The notes under the pieces: model-generated
What the model was told of the DNA's origin: nothing
Seen by the model: only the letters and a program-made list of their open reading frames with translations
The model's database searches: none
Shown here: positions 54,207 through 62,801 of the stretch, one piece after another
Layout: each line of letters begins with the position of its first letter
Position numbering within the stretch: position 1 is the first letter of the stretch
Program-made: the position numbers and the translations under genes
NCBI GenBank assembly: GCA_021736705.1
Contig: JAIPFI010000002.1
Location: forward strand, 1 to 62,801
Reading direction: 5' to 3'
Length of the DNA stretch: 62,801 nucleotides
Origin: Methylococcaceae bacterium
GTDB taxonomy: Bacteria; Pseudomonadota; Gammaproteobacteria; Methylococcales; Methylomonadaceae

Positions 54207-55109
54207 TTAACGGATTAATGTCCTTTTTTCTGAAAGTTTATTTCGTCTACTTCTTCTCATAAAACTGTGCATCAACAGCGCGCATAAAATCAACCCTGTC
54301 CCTGCGATGATTTTTACCGTCAATACTTCATTATTCAAATAATAGCCTAAGAATAAAGCTAATACCGGTGAAATTAAAGTAATCAGCGCCACACGCGTAG
54401 CGGCTAAATGGGTCAGAATATAGTAATACAAAGCAAAGCCAATCGGCGTAGCTATCAGCCCTAAATACAAAATAGATAATAAGCTATGGGTTGGCAAGGC
54501 GGTTGGGATTATGCCATCAATAAGCCACCAAGTGACTAAATATAAAGGCGTGGCAAAGATAAGTCCGCCAGTTACTTGAGTAAGAGCGGGTAATTTTGCG
54601 TGCAGACGCTTCACCCATACAGCACTGAGAGTTTGTAAAAATACCGCAAGTAAGACACTTATAATGCCTAGAACTGATTGCAAACTCATTTGTATTGCTG
54701 TGCTAAAGATTAATGTAAGTCCGCCCACACCTAAAAGATAAGCCAGTAATTTATCCCACGTTAAACTCCGTTCTCCAAGCCATAGTGCGGTTAATAGCGC
54801 CGTAATAAAAGGTGATAGACCGAAAATAACCGAGACCCAACCTGATGGAATAAATTGCGCTCCCCAGTAAACGGCAGTCATAGATCCGTAGATTTGTACC
54901 GCGATAGCAAAGTAAGTTTGGCGCGCTTTACTATGCCAAGGGAGCGGTTGCCGGCTTAATAAGAGCATAAACAAGACGCAGATCAAACCAATCGACATGC
55001 GCGCAGTGACACCAAAAATAAAGCCTGAGCCTTCGGCGCTCCATTTAATGGCTAGTGGCGTTGTAGACCAAAGTAAAATAATAAAAATATAAGCCAGAGC
55101 AATGCGCAT
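54207..55109 (-). CDS. EamA/DMT family transporter
   Basis: A 300-residue inner-membrane protein with ten hydrophobic segments in two EamA halves (ILLWSTTPLAIKWS at the start, the second half from about residue 150). The conserved loop pattern STTPLAIKW, then GLICVLFMLL, fits drug/metabolite exporters of the RhaT/YdcZ type. The substrate is unknown. The start lies 1 bp from the stop of the AEC transporter gene, so the two are probably one transcript. Confidence 0.87.
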   Translation of the reverse strand: MRIALAYIFIILLWSTTPLAIKWSAEGSGFIFGVTARMSIGLICVLFMLLLSRQPLPWHSKARQTYFAIAVQIYGSMTAVYWGAQFIPSGWVSVIFGLSPFITALLTALWLGERSLTWDKLLAYLLGVGGLTLIFSTAIQMSLQSVLGIISVLLAVFLQTLSAVWVKRLHAKLPALTQVTGGLIFATPLYLVTWWLIDGIIPTALPTHSLLSILYLGLIATPIGFALYYYILTHLAATRVALITLISPVLALFLGYYLNNEVLTVKIIAGTGLILCALLMHSFMRRSRRNKLSEKRTLIR

Positions 55110-55110
55110 C

Positions 55111-56031
55111 TTAAATTAAACTTGCGGTTTTTAGTAGAATCAGGCCTAGGGTAATAATGATCGTACTGCTCGCGGTTGACAGGGCAATAATTTCCGCAGC
55201 CATTGTGCCATAGGCACTCATTTTTTTAGCCATGACATAGCTGGATACAGCTGTTGGCGCAGATAGCATCAGATAAATAAGCCCTAAATCTTGGTCACGA
55301 AAATCTAAAGCAATGGCTAAGATGGTACCTAGTAAAGGCATCAGTATCAGTTTGCAAACAGTAGCCCAGATCACCTCTTTACGGTTGTTGCGGAAATTTT
55401 GCCAATATAAGCTGCCGCCTATACAAATCAAAGCTAAAGGTAAGGTCATTTGTGCGAGGTAGTGACCGGATTGATTGATAAATTGCGGTATTTTTAGATC
55501 AATACTGGAACAAATCAAGCCCAAAACCACAGCAATGAGAATTGGATTGCTGATGATCGATTTTAGTGGAAATTCACTTTTACGCCTGAGTAAAATAACC
55601 GATAAAGGGTTATCAATGACTGCGATTAAGGCCATATATAAACTGGCAGTTGCCAGGATTCCTGGTCCATAAGCATTCAGTGCTAAAGCAATGCCGATAA
55701 TGCCTAAATTGCCGCGAAAAGCGCCTTGTACAAATACACCGCGTTTATCTGCTTGGATTAATGTATGGCTAAGTAACTGGAAAATAACAACGCTAGTGAG
55801 TGTGAATAGTACACCAAATAAGAATAGCGGAATATTTGCTGATTGGCTTAAAGGTGTGGTTGCTAAACTGAAAAATAACATGCACGGCAAAGTGATATTA
55901 AACACAAAGCTATTGGCGATATTAATGAAATGTTCATCAATAAACCCAATGCGCCGGAAAGCAATGCCTAAGATTAATAGGATAAGAATGGGGGCGGTGA
56001 CATTTAAGGCAAACAGGAATTGCTCGAGCAT
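55111..56031 (-). CDS. AEC family transporter (auxin efflux carrier-like)
   Basis: A 306-residue membrane protein with about ten segments: LNVTAPILILLILGIAFRRIGFIDEHFI and FNITLPCMLFFSLATTPL, then the second half from LAQMTLPLALICIGGSL. This is the AEC/malonate-carrier-type pattern. Such proteins move small organic acids or similar anions. It is the upstream gene of the two-transporter unit with the EamA protein. The substrate is not known. Confidence 0.87.
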   Translation of the reverse strand: MLEQFLFALNVTAPILILLILGIAFRRIGFIDEHFINIANSFVFNITLPCMLFFSLATTPLSQSANIPLFLFGVLFTLTSVVIFQLLSHTLIQADKRGVFVQGAFRGNLGIIGIALALNAYGPGILATASLYMALIAVIDNPLSVILLRRKSEFPLKSIISNPILIAVVLGLICSSIDLKIPQFINQSGHYLAQMTLPLALICIGGSLYWQNFRNNRKEVIWATVCKLILMPLLGTILAIALDFRDQDLGLIYLMLSAPTAVSSYVMAKKMSAYGTMAAEIIALSTASSTIIITLGLILLKTASLI

Positions 56032-56135
56032 TTTGGTGGTGTATGTGTAATAGAAAGGTTTGTTGTGGGAAGGGGGGCTTGAGCCGCGATTTTATACCAG
56101 TCACCCTTAAAAGCCTTTCCCGCAAATAATGCTAC

Positions 56136-57440
56136 TTAAACAGGCAGCTGCAAATCAGCTTGCCACTGCGCTACTTTTGTTTTTAAGTCTTCTATATTCA
56201 GTGTGGTCAGTTGTTTATTTTTTAAACAGTGTTTACCTGCTACCCAAACATCACTGACTTGATGGCGCGAGGCAGAATAGACTAGGTGCGTAATGGCATT
56301 ATAAATCGGCTGATTTTCTATGTCGGATAGGTCGATAGCACATACGTCAGCCGCTTTGCCGATGCTGAGTGATCCGGTAATATCATCTATGCCTAGCGCT
56401 TTGGCGCCATTTAAAGTCGCCATACGTAATGCCGTGGCGGCGGAAACCGCGCTGGCATCTTTGGCTACGCCTTTGGCTAAGAGTGCTGCGGTACGCATTT
56501 CACCGAACATATCCAAATCATTATTACTGGCTGCGCCATCTGTGCCTAAAGCGACATTAATCCCCGCATCTAAACATTTTTGTACCGGGCAAAAGCCACT
56601 AGCGAGTTTCAAATTAGATTCGGGGCAATGCACAATATGTGCACCTGCTTGCGCAAATTTTTTGATTTCTGCATCGGTTAATTGCGTCATGTGTACGGCA
56701 ATAAACGATGGCGTGATTAAGCCTAATTTATGTAAGCGTTGTAAGGGGCGCTGATCACCTTGACTGACTTCATGTTGCGTTTCATGTACATGCATATGGA
56801 TAGGCAGGTTGAGTTCTTCTGCTAACGCATTGATTTGATTTAAAGGTTCATCAGAAACGGTATAGGGAGCATGTGGCGCAAAGGGCGTGCGTACTAAAGA
56901 TTCATGACGTAGCTCTTCATGTAGCGCTAAGCCTTTTTCTATATAGTGTTCTGGGTCGTCCGCCCACGCGGTCGGGAAATCAATTAGAATTAATCCGACA
57001 TTGGCGCGGATACCGTGATGTATTGCCTGACGTGCGGTAATTTCTGGAAAGAAATACATATCATTAAAACAGGTTGTGCCGCCGCGTAACATTTCTGCAA
57101 TGGCTAAATCGGTGCCATCGCGCACAAAGGCCTCGTTCACCCATTTTTTTTCTAGCGGCCAGATGTGGTTTTCTAGCCAATCCATCAAATGCAAATCAGC
57201 GGAAATGCCGCGAAATAAAGTCATGGCTAAATGCGTATGCGCATTAATTAAACCAGGAATCAATGCGTGCTCTGCTAAAATTTCTAATTGTTTGGGTTGG
57301 TATTTCTCATGTGCTTGTTGCGCGGGTAAAATATCCAGAATACGGCCTTTATGTATGATTAAGGCATGATCTTCAAGAATTACATCATGAGGCTCTACAG
57401 GTATAATCCAGCGTGCTTGAATAAGCGTATCAACTTGCAT
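56136..57440 (-). CDS. mtaD: 5-methylthioadenosine/S-adenosylhomocysteine deaminase (MtaD)
   Basis: A 434-residue amidohydrolase. Metal-binding HTH is in LIPGLINAHTHLAMTLFRG near residue 68. HMHVHET contributes the third His and the catalytic Glu, HMTQL another His, and ALGTDGAASNNDLDMFGEMR the metal Asp. It deaminates methylthioadenosine to methylthioinosine, or S-adenosylhomocysteine to its inosine form. It is divergent from mtnA across a 48-bp gap, and the two belong to methionine salvage in bacteria that use the deaminase branch. The methylthioinosine phosphorylase needed between them is not in the window. Confidence 0.93.
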   Translation of the reverse strand: MQVDTLIQARWIIPVEPHDVILEDHALIIHKGRILDILPAQQAHEKYQPKQLEILAEHALIPGLINAHTHLAMTLFRGISADLHLMDWLENHIWPLEKKWVNEAFVRDGTDLAIAEMLRGGTTCFNDMYFFPEITARQAIHHGIRANVGLILIDFPTAWADDPEHYIEKGLALHEELRHESLVRTPFAPHAPYTVSDEPLNQINALAEELNLPIHMHVHETQHEVSQGDQRPLQRLHKLGLITPSFIAVHMTQLTDAEIKKFAQAGAHIVHCPESNLKLASGFCPVQKCLDAGINVALGTDGAASNNDLDMFGEMRTAALLAKGVAKDASAVSAATALRMATLNGAKALGIDDITGSLSIGKAADVCAIDLSDIENQPIYNAITHLVYSASRHQVSDVWVAGKHCLKNKQLTTLNIEDLKTKVAQWQADLQLPV

Positions 57441-57488
57441 AATTAAACTATCTATTAAAATGAAACAGCTAAGAGAATATAGGCATTA

Positions 57489-58526
57489 ATGGAACAAAAA
57501 CTCAATGTCCATGCGTTAGTATGGCAAGACCAGAAGTTATCAGTATTAGATCAACGCAAACTACCTGAGATCGTGCATTATGAGGTGTATGTTACTGCGC
57601 CTGAGGTTGCGCAGGCAATAAAAACTATGCAAGTACGTGGCGCGCCTGCGATTGGTATCGCCGCGGCTTATGCGGTGGCTTTATCTGTGCAGCAGCATTA
57701 TCAGCCAGATAATAGTACATGGCGGCAGCAAGTTGCACAGGAAATTAAGCTATTAGCAGTTTCCAGACCTACGGCTGTGAATTTGTTTTGGGCTTTAGAT
57801 GTCATGCAAACCAAATTAGAGCAACTAGAAGGCTCACCTGTCGCTGCGATGATTCAGTTAGCGCAAGAGATTCATCAGCAAGATATTGCTGCCAATCTGA
57901 GAATGGGTGAATTAGGTGCGGATATTTTGGCTGATGCACAAGGCTTATTAACGCATTGTAATGCTGGAGCATTAGCTACGGGCGGTTATGGTACGGCATT
58001 AGGCGTGATTCGTAGTGCATACCAGCGCCAAGCGCGACGTATTTATGCTGATGAAACACGGCCGTGGTTGCAGGGAGCGCGTTTAACGGTATGGGAATTA
58101 GCCGAAGATAATATCCCCTCAACCTTAATTGCTGATTCAGCCGCTGCCATGTTGATGAAAAGCGGGCAGGTGGATTGGATTATTGTCGGTGCGGATCGCA
58201 TTGCGGCGAATGGTGATGTGGCTAATAAAATCGGTACCTATTCTTTGGCGGTTTTAGCCAAGTATCATGGGGTTAAATTAATGGTGGTAGCACCGACTTC
58301 GACCATAGATTTTGCCATGGCTTCGGGTGCTGACATTGAAATAGAGCAACGCGCCGCGAGCGAATTTTTACCGTCATCTTATGACCAAGTTGATAGTTTA
58401 ATTAGCGCTTGGAATCCTGTTTTTGATGTCACGCCAGCGGCATTAGTTAGCGTGATTGTGACCGAGCGGGGAGTAGTTTTTAATCCTATTGAAAAAGGTG
58501 TTGGAGAATTAAATAATGAACAGTGA
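57489..58526 (+). CDS. mtnA: S-methyl-5-thioribose-1-phosphate isomerase MtnA
   Basis: A 345-residue protein. [17 protein letters not shown] near residue 50, [23 protein letters not shown] with the catalytic Cys near 160, [14 protein letters not shown], the catalytic Asp in [19 protein letters not shown] and the late PTSTIDFAM are the full family pattern. It isomerises methylthioribose-1-phosphate to the ribulose form in methionine salvage. The following cysZ-like gene starts 11 bp before its stop, so the two are co-translated. Later salvage genes (mtnB, mtnC, mtnD) are not in the window. Confidence 0.96.
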   Translation: MEQKLNVHALVWQDQKLSVLDQRKLPEIVHYEVYVTAPEVAQAIKTMQVRGAPAIGIAAAYAVALSVQQHYQPDNSTWRQQVAQEIKLLAVSRPTAVNLFWALDVMQTKLEQLEGSPVAAMIQLAQEIHQQDIAANLRMGELGADILADAQGLLTHCNAGALATGGYGTALGVIRSAYQRQARRIYADETRPWLQGARLTVWELAEDNIPSTLIADSAAAMLMKSGQVDWIIVGADRIAANGDVANKIGTYSLAVLAKYHGVKLMVVAPTSTIDFAMASGADIEIEQRAASEFLPSSYDQVDSLISAWNPVFDVTPAALVSVIVTERGVVFNPIEKGVGELNNEQ

Positions 58527-59244
58527 ATTTGATAAAAAAGCCGGTTTAAATCCTTTATTAGCCGTACAAAGTTTATTGCAAGGCATGTCTATGCTGATGC
58601 GTAAGGAATTAAGGAAATTTGTTTTAATCCCGATACTGATTAATTTTCTGTTGTATTCAGCTATGTTGTCTTTGGGTTATGTTTATATCGGCGCATTAAT
58701 GGCGCAGTTCATACCGGATTGGTTGCAATGGTTAAGTTGGCTTATTTACCCCGTGTTTTTTATGAGCTTTTTTATCGCGGGGTTTTTTACTTTTACCTTG
58801 TTAGCTAATTTGATTGCCTCGCCTTTTTACGGCGGTTTATCAGCGAAAACACAGCAAATTATACGCGGTGATGCCGTGCAAATTCAGGAGCAAGCCCTAT
58901 CTAAAGTGTTATTTTCTGAGTTAAAGCGTATCGTTTATTTATTAAGTCGTGCGATTCCTATTGTTATTATTTCGGTGATTCCCGGTTTGAATTTGATCGC
59001 GCCTGTCTTGTGGGGTTTATTTGGTGCGTGGGGGCTAAGTATGGAATATTTTGCTTATCCACTGGAAAATCAGGGCTTGTTATTTAAAGAGCAGCGCGAG
59101 GCATTAAAAACCGTGCGTATCGGTGCGTTGAGTTTTGGGGGCATAGTATTGTTAGTTTTGGCTATTCCTGTGTTGAATATTGTGATGCCACCGATTGCAG
59201 TGATTAGTGCGACGATTTATAGAGATAAATTGATCGCTAAATAA
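58516..59244 (+). CDS. cysZ: CysZ-like membrane protein (EI24 domain)
   Basis: A 242-residue membrane protein with four or more hydrophobic segments. [37 protein letters not shown] and the double-Pro loop [31 protein letters not shown] are CysZ signatures. CysZ carries sulfate into the cytoplasm for cysteine synthesis. Here it overlaps mtnA, so sulfate uptake is linked to methylthio-group recycling, two routes for sulfur. The start ATG at 58516 follows AGAATT, a weak ribosome binding site, and coupling through the mtnA stop may help. Confidence 0.9.
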   Translation: MNSEFDKKAGLNPLLAVQSLLQGMSMLMRKELRKFVLIPILINFLLYSAMLSLGYVYIGALMAQFIPDWLQWLSWLIYPVFFMSFFIAGFFTFTLLANLIASPFYGGLSAKTQQIIRGDAVQIQEQALSKVLFSELKRIVYLLSRAIPIVIISVIPGLNLIAPVLWGLFGAWGLSMEYFAYPLENQGLLFKEQREALKTVRIGALSFGGIVLLVLAIPVLNIVMPPIAVISATIYRDKLIAK

Positions 59245-59268
59245 CATCGACTCTATCACTAAAAAATT

Positions 59269-60381
59269 ATGAAATTTACTTATCCAGTTTGGCATAAACA
59301 TCATCAGCAAGGTGAGCAAAAAGAACGCTATAGTTCTGCCGATAAATCAGGGCTACCACCGGGATCGCTGGTGCATATCGGTGAAGTTCACAACATCAAT
59401 ACGAATGTCTCGGTTATTCAATATAATGATGACAGCCTAGTACATCATGATGACGTTTTATTTTCTGAATTGGGTCAGTTTAATTCTGATAATTTAAAAA
59501 CCTGGATAAATGTCGATGGTTTAAGTGATACACGAGTGGTTGAGAGTATCGGTAAGGAATTTGGTATTCATCCGCTCGTTTTGGAAGATATTCTGAGTAC
59601 GCATCAGCGAGCTAAGTTGGAAGAATATGAGGATTACCTTTATCTGGTGGTTAAAGGTATTAGTATAAATTCAGGCGATGACTTCAAACTACAGTATGAA
59701 CAAATCAGTATTCTGTTACTAAAAAATCATGTCATTACTTTCAAAGAAAGGGCGGATGATGTTTTTAAACCTATTTACTATCGACTAGAAAATTCTAAAG
59801 GGCGTCTGCGTAAGTCGGGCAGTGATTATCTTACCTATGCTGTGCTGGATGCTATTGTTGATGAGTATTTTGTCGTGGAAGATGGTTTGGATGGTATTTT
59901 CGAAAGTTTAGAAGATAATTTATTATTGCAGCCAGGCCCTGAAGTACTGCACAGTATTCAGCAGATGCGTCGTGAGCTTATCTCTATGAAGCGCAATATA
60001 TCACCGCTACGCGAGTTGTTGAGCACGATTAAACGTTCAGATACGGCTTTATTGAAGGAAGATACTTTACGGTATTATGATGATGTTTATGATCATGTGT
60101 TACGTGTTACTGATGCCTTGGAATCTTATCGAGAAATGATTGCCTCCTTGCAGGATGTTTATTTATCCAGTATTAGTAATAAAATGAATGAAACCATGAA
60201 GGTTTTGACTATTTTTGCTTCAATCTTTATTCCGTTAACCTTTATTGCTGGTGTTTATGGGATGAACTTTGAATATATGCCTGAATTGAAATGGCGTTGG
60301 GCATATCCTGTTTTATGGAGTGTTTTTATCAGCACCGGTTTGGGTTTATTGGTTATTTTTAAAAAGAAAAAGTGGCTGTAA
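59269..60381 (+). CDS. corA: Magnesium/cobalt transporter CorA
   Basis: A 370-residue protein. The N-terminal 280 residues are the cytoplasmic funnel (WINVDGLSDTRVVESIGKEFGIHPLVLEDILSTHQRAKLEEYEDYLYLVVK). Two C-terminal membrane segments follow, with the pore signature YGMNF and the ending KKKKWL. By family knowledge it forms a pentameric Mg2+ channel in the inner membrane. The gene is 24 bp downstream of cysZ on the same strand, so it may be in the same transcript. Length and motifs are normal. Confidence 0.96.
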   Translation: MKFTYPVWHKHHQQGEQKERYSSADKSGLPPGSLVHIGEVHNINTNVSVIQYNDDSLVHHDDVLFSELGQFNSDNLKTWINVDGLSDTRVVESIGKEFGIHPLVLEDILSTHQRAKLEEYEDYLYLVVKGISINSGDDFKLQYEQISILLLKNHVITFKERADDVFKPIYYRLENSKGRLRKSGSDYLTYAVLDAIVDEYFVVEDGLDGIFESLEDNLLLQPGPEVLHSIQQMRRELISMKRNISPLRELLSTIKRSDTALLKEDTLRYYDDVYDHVLRVTDALESYREMIASLQDVYLSSISNKMNETMKVLTIFASIFIPLTFIAGVYGMNFEYMPELKWRWAYPVLWSVFISTGLGLLVIFKKKKWL

Positions 60382-60496
60382 GTGTAAACTATAGTGCTGA
60401 GGTGCAGCGCACGAGAGCGCATTTAAACAAATGGATTTCCGATAAAAACCGCTTAGGCTCTGAATTCAGGGGGAATAGCTCTGCGGATAATCAGTG

Positions 60497-61387
60497 TTAG
60501 CTGCTAGTTAATTGGGCTTTAACCAATAATATATCCGCTTCAATCGCTGGAATGACTTCTTCGACCGTATTACCAATAAATATACGCTGTAGGCTATTAC
60601 GTGAAACCGCACCCATAACAATTAAGTCTATCTCCAGTGATGCACATAGCTGCTCAATATTTTTGCTTGGATCCCCCGCTAATAGATAAATATTATCTTG
60701 GTCGATATTGTAAGGCTCAATCGTTTCAAAAAAGTTCTCCCTGTATAGCAATTCAATACGCTTTTGTATGGCATTATCAGCCATAATAATCGGCGTGTAG
60801 CAGTGTATGACGTGCAAGTCTGCTGAGCAAGCATCCGCTATTTCTTTTGCTGTCGCCAATACCTTATGATCGAGAACCGCATTTTCATCATTTTCGTGAG
60901 TTGGGTCGATGGCGGCTAGAATATTTAAAGGTTTACGCCAATCTTTTTGTTTAGCAATATAAATGGGCTGAGGACAGTCACGAATGAATTGCCAGGCAAT
61001 GTTGGGGATACCTAGTTTTTTTGAATTTTGCAGCACCAACCAAGCATTTTCTTGTTGTTTGATGACATGAATAACGGCTTCGAAAAAAGGTCTTTCAGCA
61101 ATGATTTTATAACTGACTGATAGCGGGTGATTTTCGCTGAAAAGGGGCAATAATGCATCAAGTTGTTCTTGGATTTTTTTATTCTGAAGCGCATGTAACT
61201 CTTTAGCCTGCTCTTTGGATAAGCGTAAGCCTTCAAATATTTTTGGCGCATCAGATGCGTTCAGTAGGGTAATTGATGAGGAAAAAAGGCGTGCTAGACG
61301 ACGAACCTTTCGCCAATATAACGTCTCTATTTCTCGTTCCGCAGGGTTTTCTATCGCCCAATATAATTGTTTTGGTAAGTGACTCAT
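60497..61387 (-). CDS. Tandem universal stress protein (UspE-like)
   Basis: A 296-residue protein of two Usp domains (about 1-145 and 150-296). The second keeps the nucleotide loop MGAVSRNSLQRIFIGNTVEEVI (G-x2-G-x9-G-N/S-T type), and both have the AIDPTHENDE or similar first strand. The first domain's loop is less clear. Members bind ATP or other ligands and act in stress or starvation responses. It stands alone, with no gene within 500 bp upstream. Single-gene control is likely. Confidence 0.86.
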   Translation of the reverse strand: MSHLPKQLYWAIENPAEREIETLYWRKVRRLARLFSSSITLLNASDAPKIFEGLRLSKEQAKELHALQNKKIQEQLDALLPLFSENHPLSVSYKIIAERPFFEAVIHVIKQQENAWLVLQNSKKLGIPNIAWQFIRDCPQPIYIAKQKDWRKPLNILAAIDPTHENDENAVLDHKVLATAKEIADACSADLHVIHCYTPIIMADNAIQKRIELLYRENFFETIEPYNIDQDNIYLLAGDPSKNIEQLCASLEIDLIVMGAVSRNSLQRIFIGNTVEEVIPAIEADILLVKAQLTSS

Positions 61388-61622
61388 TGTTTAATAGCTC
61401 GAAAATGTGGGTGAATAATTTTTAATTCTACTGCTAACTTTGGGGTAATGCTTTGTTTTTTATTAAGTATTTGAATAAACAAAAAAGAGGGTTTATTTAC
61501 GTATTTGCTTTGTGGTTTGATTTCTAATATTGGCTTGAATTACATCATTCAAAAGGTAACTTAGCAAAGCATATTATTTATCTTTAAGCGTGTTATTCCT
61601 TCTCCTGAATCATGAATCATAA

Positions 61623-61657
61623 GGCATCATTAATTTAATAATGCCTATTCTATTTTT
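61623..61657 (+). terminator. Interrupted hairpin followed by T tract
   Basis: GGCAT/ATGCC and inner ATTA/TAAT pair around a short loop with one mismatch; a T tract follows at 61653-61658. No gene is known upstream on the plus strand, so if it is a terminator it would end a small RNA or antisense transcript. The T tract is also part of the promoter -35 region. Confidence 0.35.
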
Positions 61658-61686
61658 TGACAGCGGCCAAATTAAAAGGCTATAGT
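61657..61686 (+). promoter_or_regulatory. Sigma70-type promoter upstream of rimK
   Basis: TTGACA at 61657-61662 and TATAGT at 61681-61686 are separated by 18 bases, close to the consensus. It points toward rimK, whose ATG is 238 bases downstream, which implies a long leader. Confidence 0.5.
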
Positions 61687-61801
61687 ATTCTTCATTATAA
61701 ATAAAGAATCGCTTACATTTTAGCTATTAATATGGGCTAAACAGGTAGTTTTGTGAACGTATAAGTTTTAATAGGTACATAAAACTTAGGCCGAAAATTA
61801 A

Positions 61802-61885
61802 GTGCTGATTTTTAAACATTACGTTAAAGCCATATTGAGCGTATTTTGTGCTGTGCTGTTCTTTACTCTATTAGTGTGTTGGTAG
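61802..61885 (+). CDS. Possible 27-residue membrane peptide in the rimK leader
   Basis: A GTG-initiated frame (an in-frame stop lies directly before it) encodes 27 residues: a short basic start, then one hydrophobic segment ([18 protein letters not shown]). The ribosome binding site is poor (AGG at about 14 bases). It could be a small membrane protein or a chance frame. Confidence 0.2.
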   Translation: MLIFKHYVKAILSVFCAVLFFTLLVCW

Positions 61886-61923
61886 AGCTAAATTTTTTTA
61901 ACTTTTCAATCAGGAAATATTTT

Positions 61924-62801
61924 ATGAAAATTGCTGTTTTATCTCGTAATGCAAAACTTTACTCGACAAGACGTTTGGTCGAGGCCGCTGAAAAGCGAGG
62001 ACACGAGGTAAGAGTGCTAGATGCATTACGCTGCTATATGAATATTACTTCTATGAATCCATCAATTCATTATCGTGGTGAAGAGTTGACGGGGTTTGAT
62101 GCGGTTATTCCAAGAATTGGCGCATCTGTGACATTTTATGGAGCTGCCGTACTAAGGCAGTTTGAAATGATGAATGTTTTTCCACTGAATGAATCCGTCG
62201 CTATCGGTCGTTCACGCGATAAATTACGCTCTACACAGCTATTAGCGCGTAAAGGCATAGGCTTGCCGGTCACGGGCTTTGCAAATAACCCAGATGATAT
62301 TGAAGATTTAATTACGGAAGTAGGCGGTGCGCCCTTGGTTATTAAATTATTAGAAGGCACGCAAGGGATTGGTGTGGTATTGGCAGAAACACATAAAGCC
62401 GCTGAAAGTGTGATTCAGGCTTTTATGGGGTTAAAAGCGAATATTATGGTGCAGGAATTTATTAAAGAGGCGGGTGGTTCTGATATTCGCTGCTTTGTTA
62501 TTGATGGTAAGGTGGTTGCCGCAATGAAAAGACAAGGCGCTGAAGGTGATTTTCGTTCTAATTTGCATCAGGGGGGGAGTGCAACACTCGCTAAATTAAC
62601 ACCTGAAGAGCGATCTACGGCAATTCGTGCTGCAAAAATTATGGGGCTGAATGTTTGTGGTGTCGATATATTGCGCTCTAATCATGGTCCGGTGGTCATG
62701 GAGGTTAATTCATCACCCGGCCTTGAAGGGATTGAAGGCGCTAGTGGTAAAGATATTGCGGACTTAATTATCCAATGCATAGAAAGAAAAATAGCCCCTA
62801 T
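61924..62801 (+). CDS. rimK: Ribosomal protein S6 glutamate ligase RimK, C-terminus cut by window edge
   Basis: About 292 residues are visible; the frame is open at base 62801 and the family is about 300 residues, so little is missing. The start has CAGGAA upstream. [29 protein letters not shown] is the RimK start. [59 protein letters not shown] (ATP-grasp Lys and Gly loop), [19 protein letters not shown] and [14 protein letters not shown] (metal-binding Glu and Asn) follow. It adds glutamates to the C-terminus of ribosomal protein S6. The gene has a long leader with its own promoter. Confidence 0.95.
   Translation, partial: MKIAVLSRNAKLYSTRRLVEAAEKRGHEVRVLDALRCYMNITSMNPSIHYRGEELTGFDAVIPRIGASVTFYGAAVLRQFEMMNVFPLNESVAIGRSRDKLRSTQLLARKGIGLPVTGFANNPDDIEDLITEVGGAPLVIKLLEGTQGIGVVLAETHKAAESVIQAFMGLKANIMVQEFIKEAGGSDIRCFVIDGKVVAAMKRQGAEGDFRSNLHQGGSATLAKLTPEERSTAIRAAKIMGLNVCGVDILRSNHGPVVMEVNSSPGLEGIEGASGKDIADLIIQCIERKIAP

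Larger units (their letters stand above)
61388..61923. other. Long intergenic region upstream of rimK
   Basis: This 536-bp stretch between the divergent usp and rimK genes holds an interrupted hairpin (61623-61645), a sigma70-type promoter (61657-61686) and a possible 27-residue membrane-peptide ORF (61802-61885). No RNA gene is recognised. Confidence 0.5.

Noticed and set aside
1-62801. CRISPR array, tRNA, rRNA, prophage or insertion sequence
   Set aside because: I saw no regularly spaced direct repeats, cloverleaf-type sequences, phage structural genes or transposase genes. A tRNA scan and a covariance-model search would be needed to exclude small RNA genes.

Overview
The window looks like chromosomal DNA of an AT-rich gammaproteobacterium, most probably an aerobic methanotroph of the order Methylococcales. 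The housekeeping genes (rpsT next to murJ, apt, mutM, rimK, pilT/pilU pair, cysZ, DUF2956 and DUF2288 proteins) are gammaproteobacterial in type. An adjacent squalene monooxygenase and oxidosqualene cyclase pair is rare in bacteria, and within this class it is known mainly from methanotrophs. A multicopper oxidase, a cytochrome c-copper monooxygenase lipoprotein and a bacteriohemerythrin signalling protein fit an O2- and copper-dependent lifestyle. No methane oxidation gene is present, so the assignment is inference. I recognise no rRNA, tRNA, CRISPR array, prophage or insertion sequence.

Layout. 1-5843: a multicopper oxidase cut by the window start, a hemerythrin/GGDEF/EAL protein, a thioredoxin-DsbD-like membrane protein and a small Cys-containing ORF. 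5880-16637: a cell-surface glycan region (sugar aminotransferase, large membrane protein, acyltransferase, SMR-like protein, NeuD-like acyltransferase, polyprenyl-phosphate sugar transferase) that also holds a copper monooxygenase lipoprotein and a paired ATP-grasp ligase and PLP decarboxylase. 16693-22316: a tungstate/molybdate-type binding protein, a porin, a ModE-like regulator and an ABC ATPase, with no permease gene. 22422-31709: a DUF2956 protein, a two-receiver diguanylate cyclase, and an unusually long GltB-like glutamate synthase followed by a CysJ-like diflavin reductase. 31963-41059: an oxidoreductase, rpsT, murJ, msrB, an M18 aminopeptidase, two c-di-GMP proteins and a cytochrome c4. 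41369-47868: a spermidine synthase-like membrane protein, two pilus-retraction ATPases, a DUF2288 protein and mutM. 47886-52069: apt, squalene monooxygenase and oxidosqualene cyclase. 52326-62801: a TPR protein, a glycosyltransferase, two transporters, methylthioadenosine salvage (mtaD/mtnA), cysZ, corA, a tandem universal stress protein, and rimK, which runs off the end.

How the genes work together. The squalene monooxygenase makes oxidosqualene for the cyclase next to it, so the cell should make a C30 sterol. The cyclase carries a mixed set of product-determining residues. The long GltB-like protein has an intact glutaminase motif, an altered iron-sulfur Cys spacing and a long extra C-terminus. 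It has no gltD beside it but does have a diflavin reductase, which could be its electron donor. Four c-di-GMP enzymes with different sensor domains lie within 40 kb. Several intergenic regions hold nested inverted repeats that look like small non-autonomous elements.
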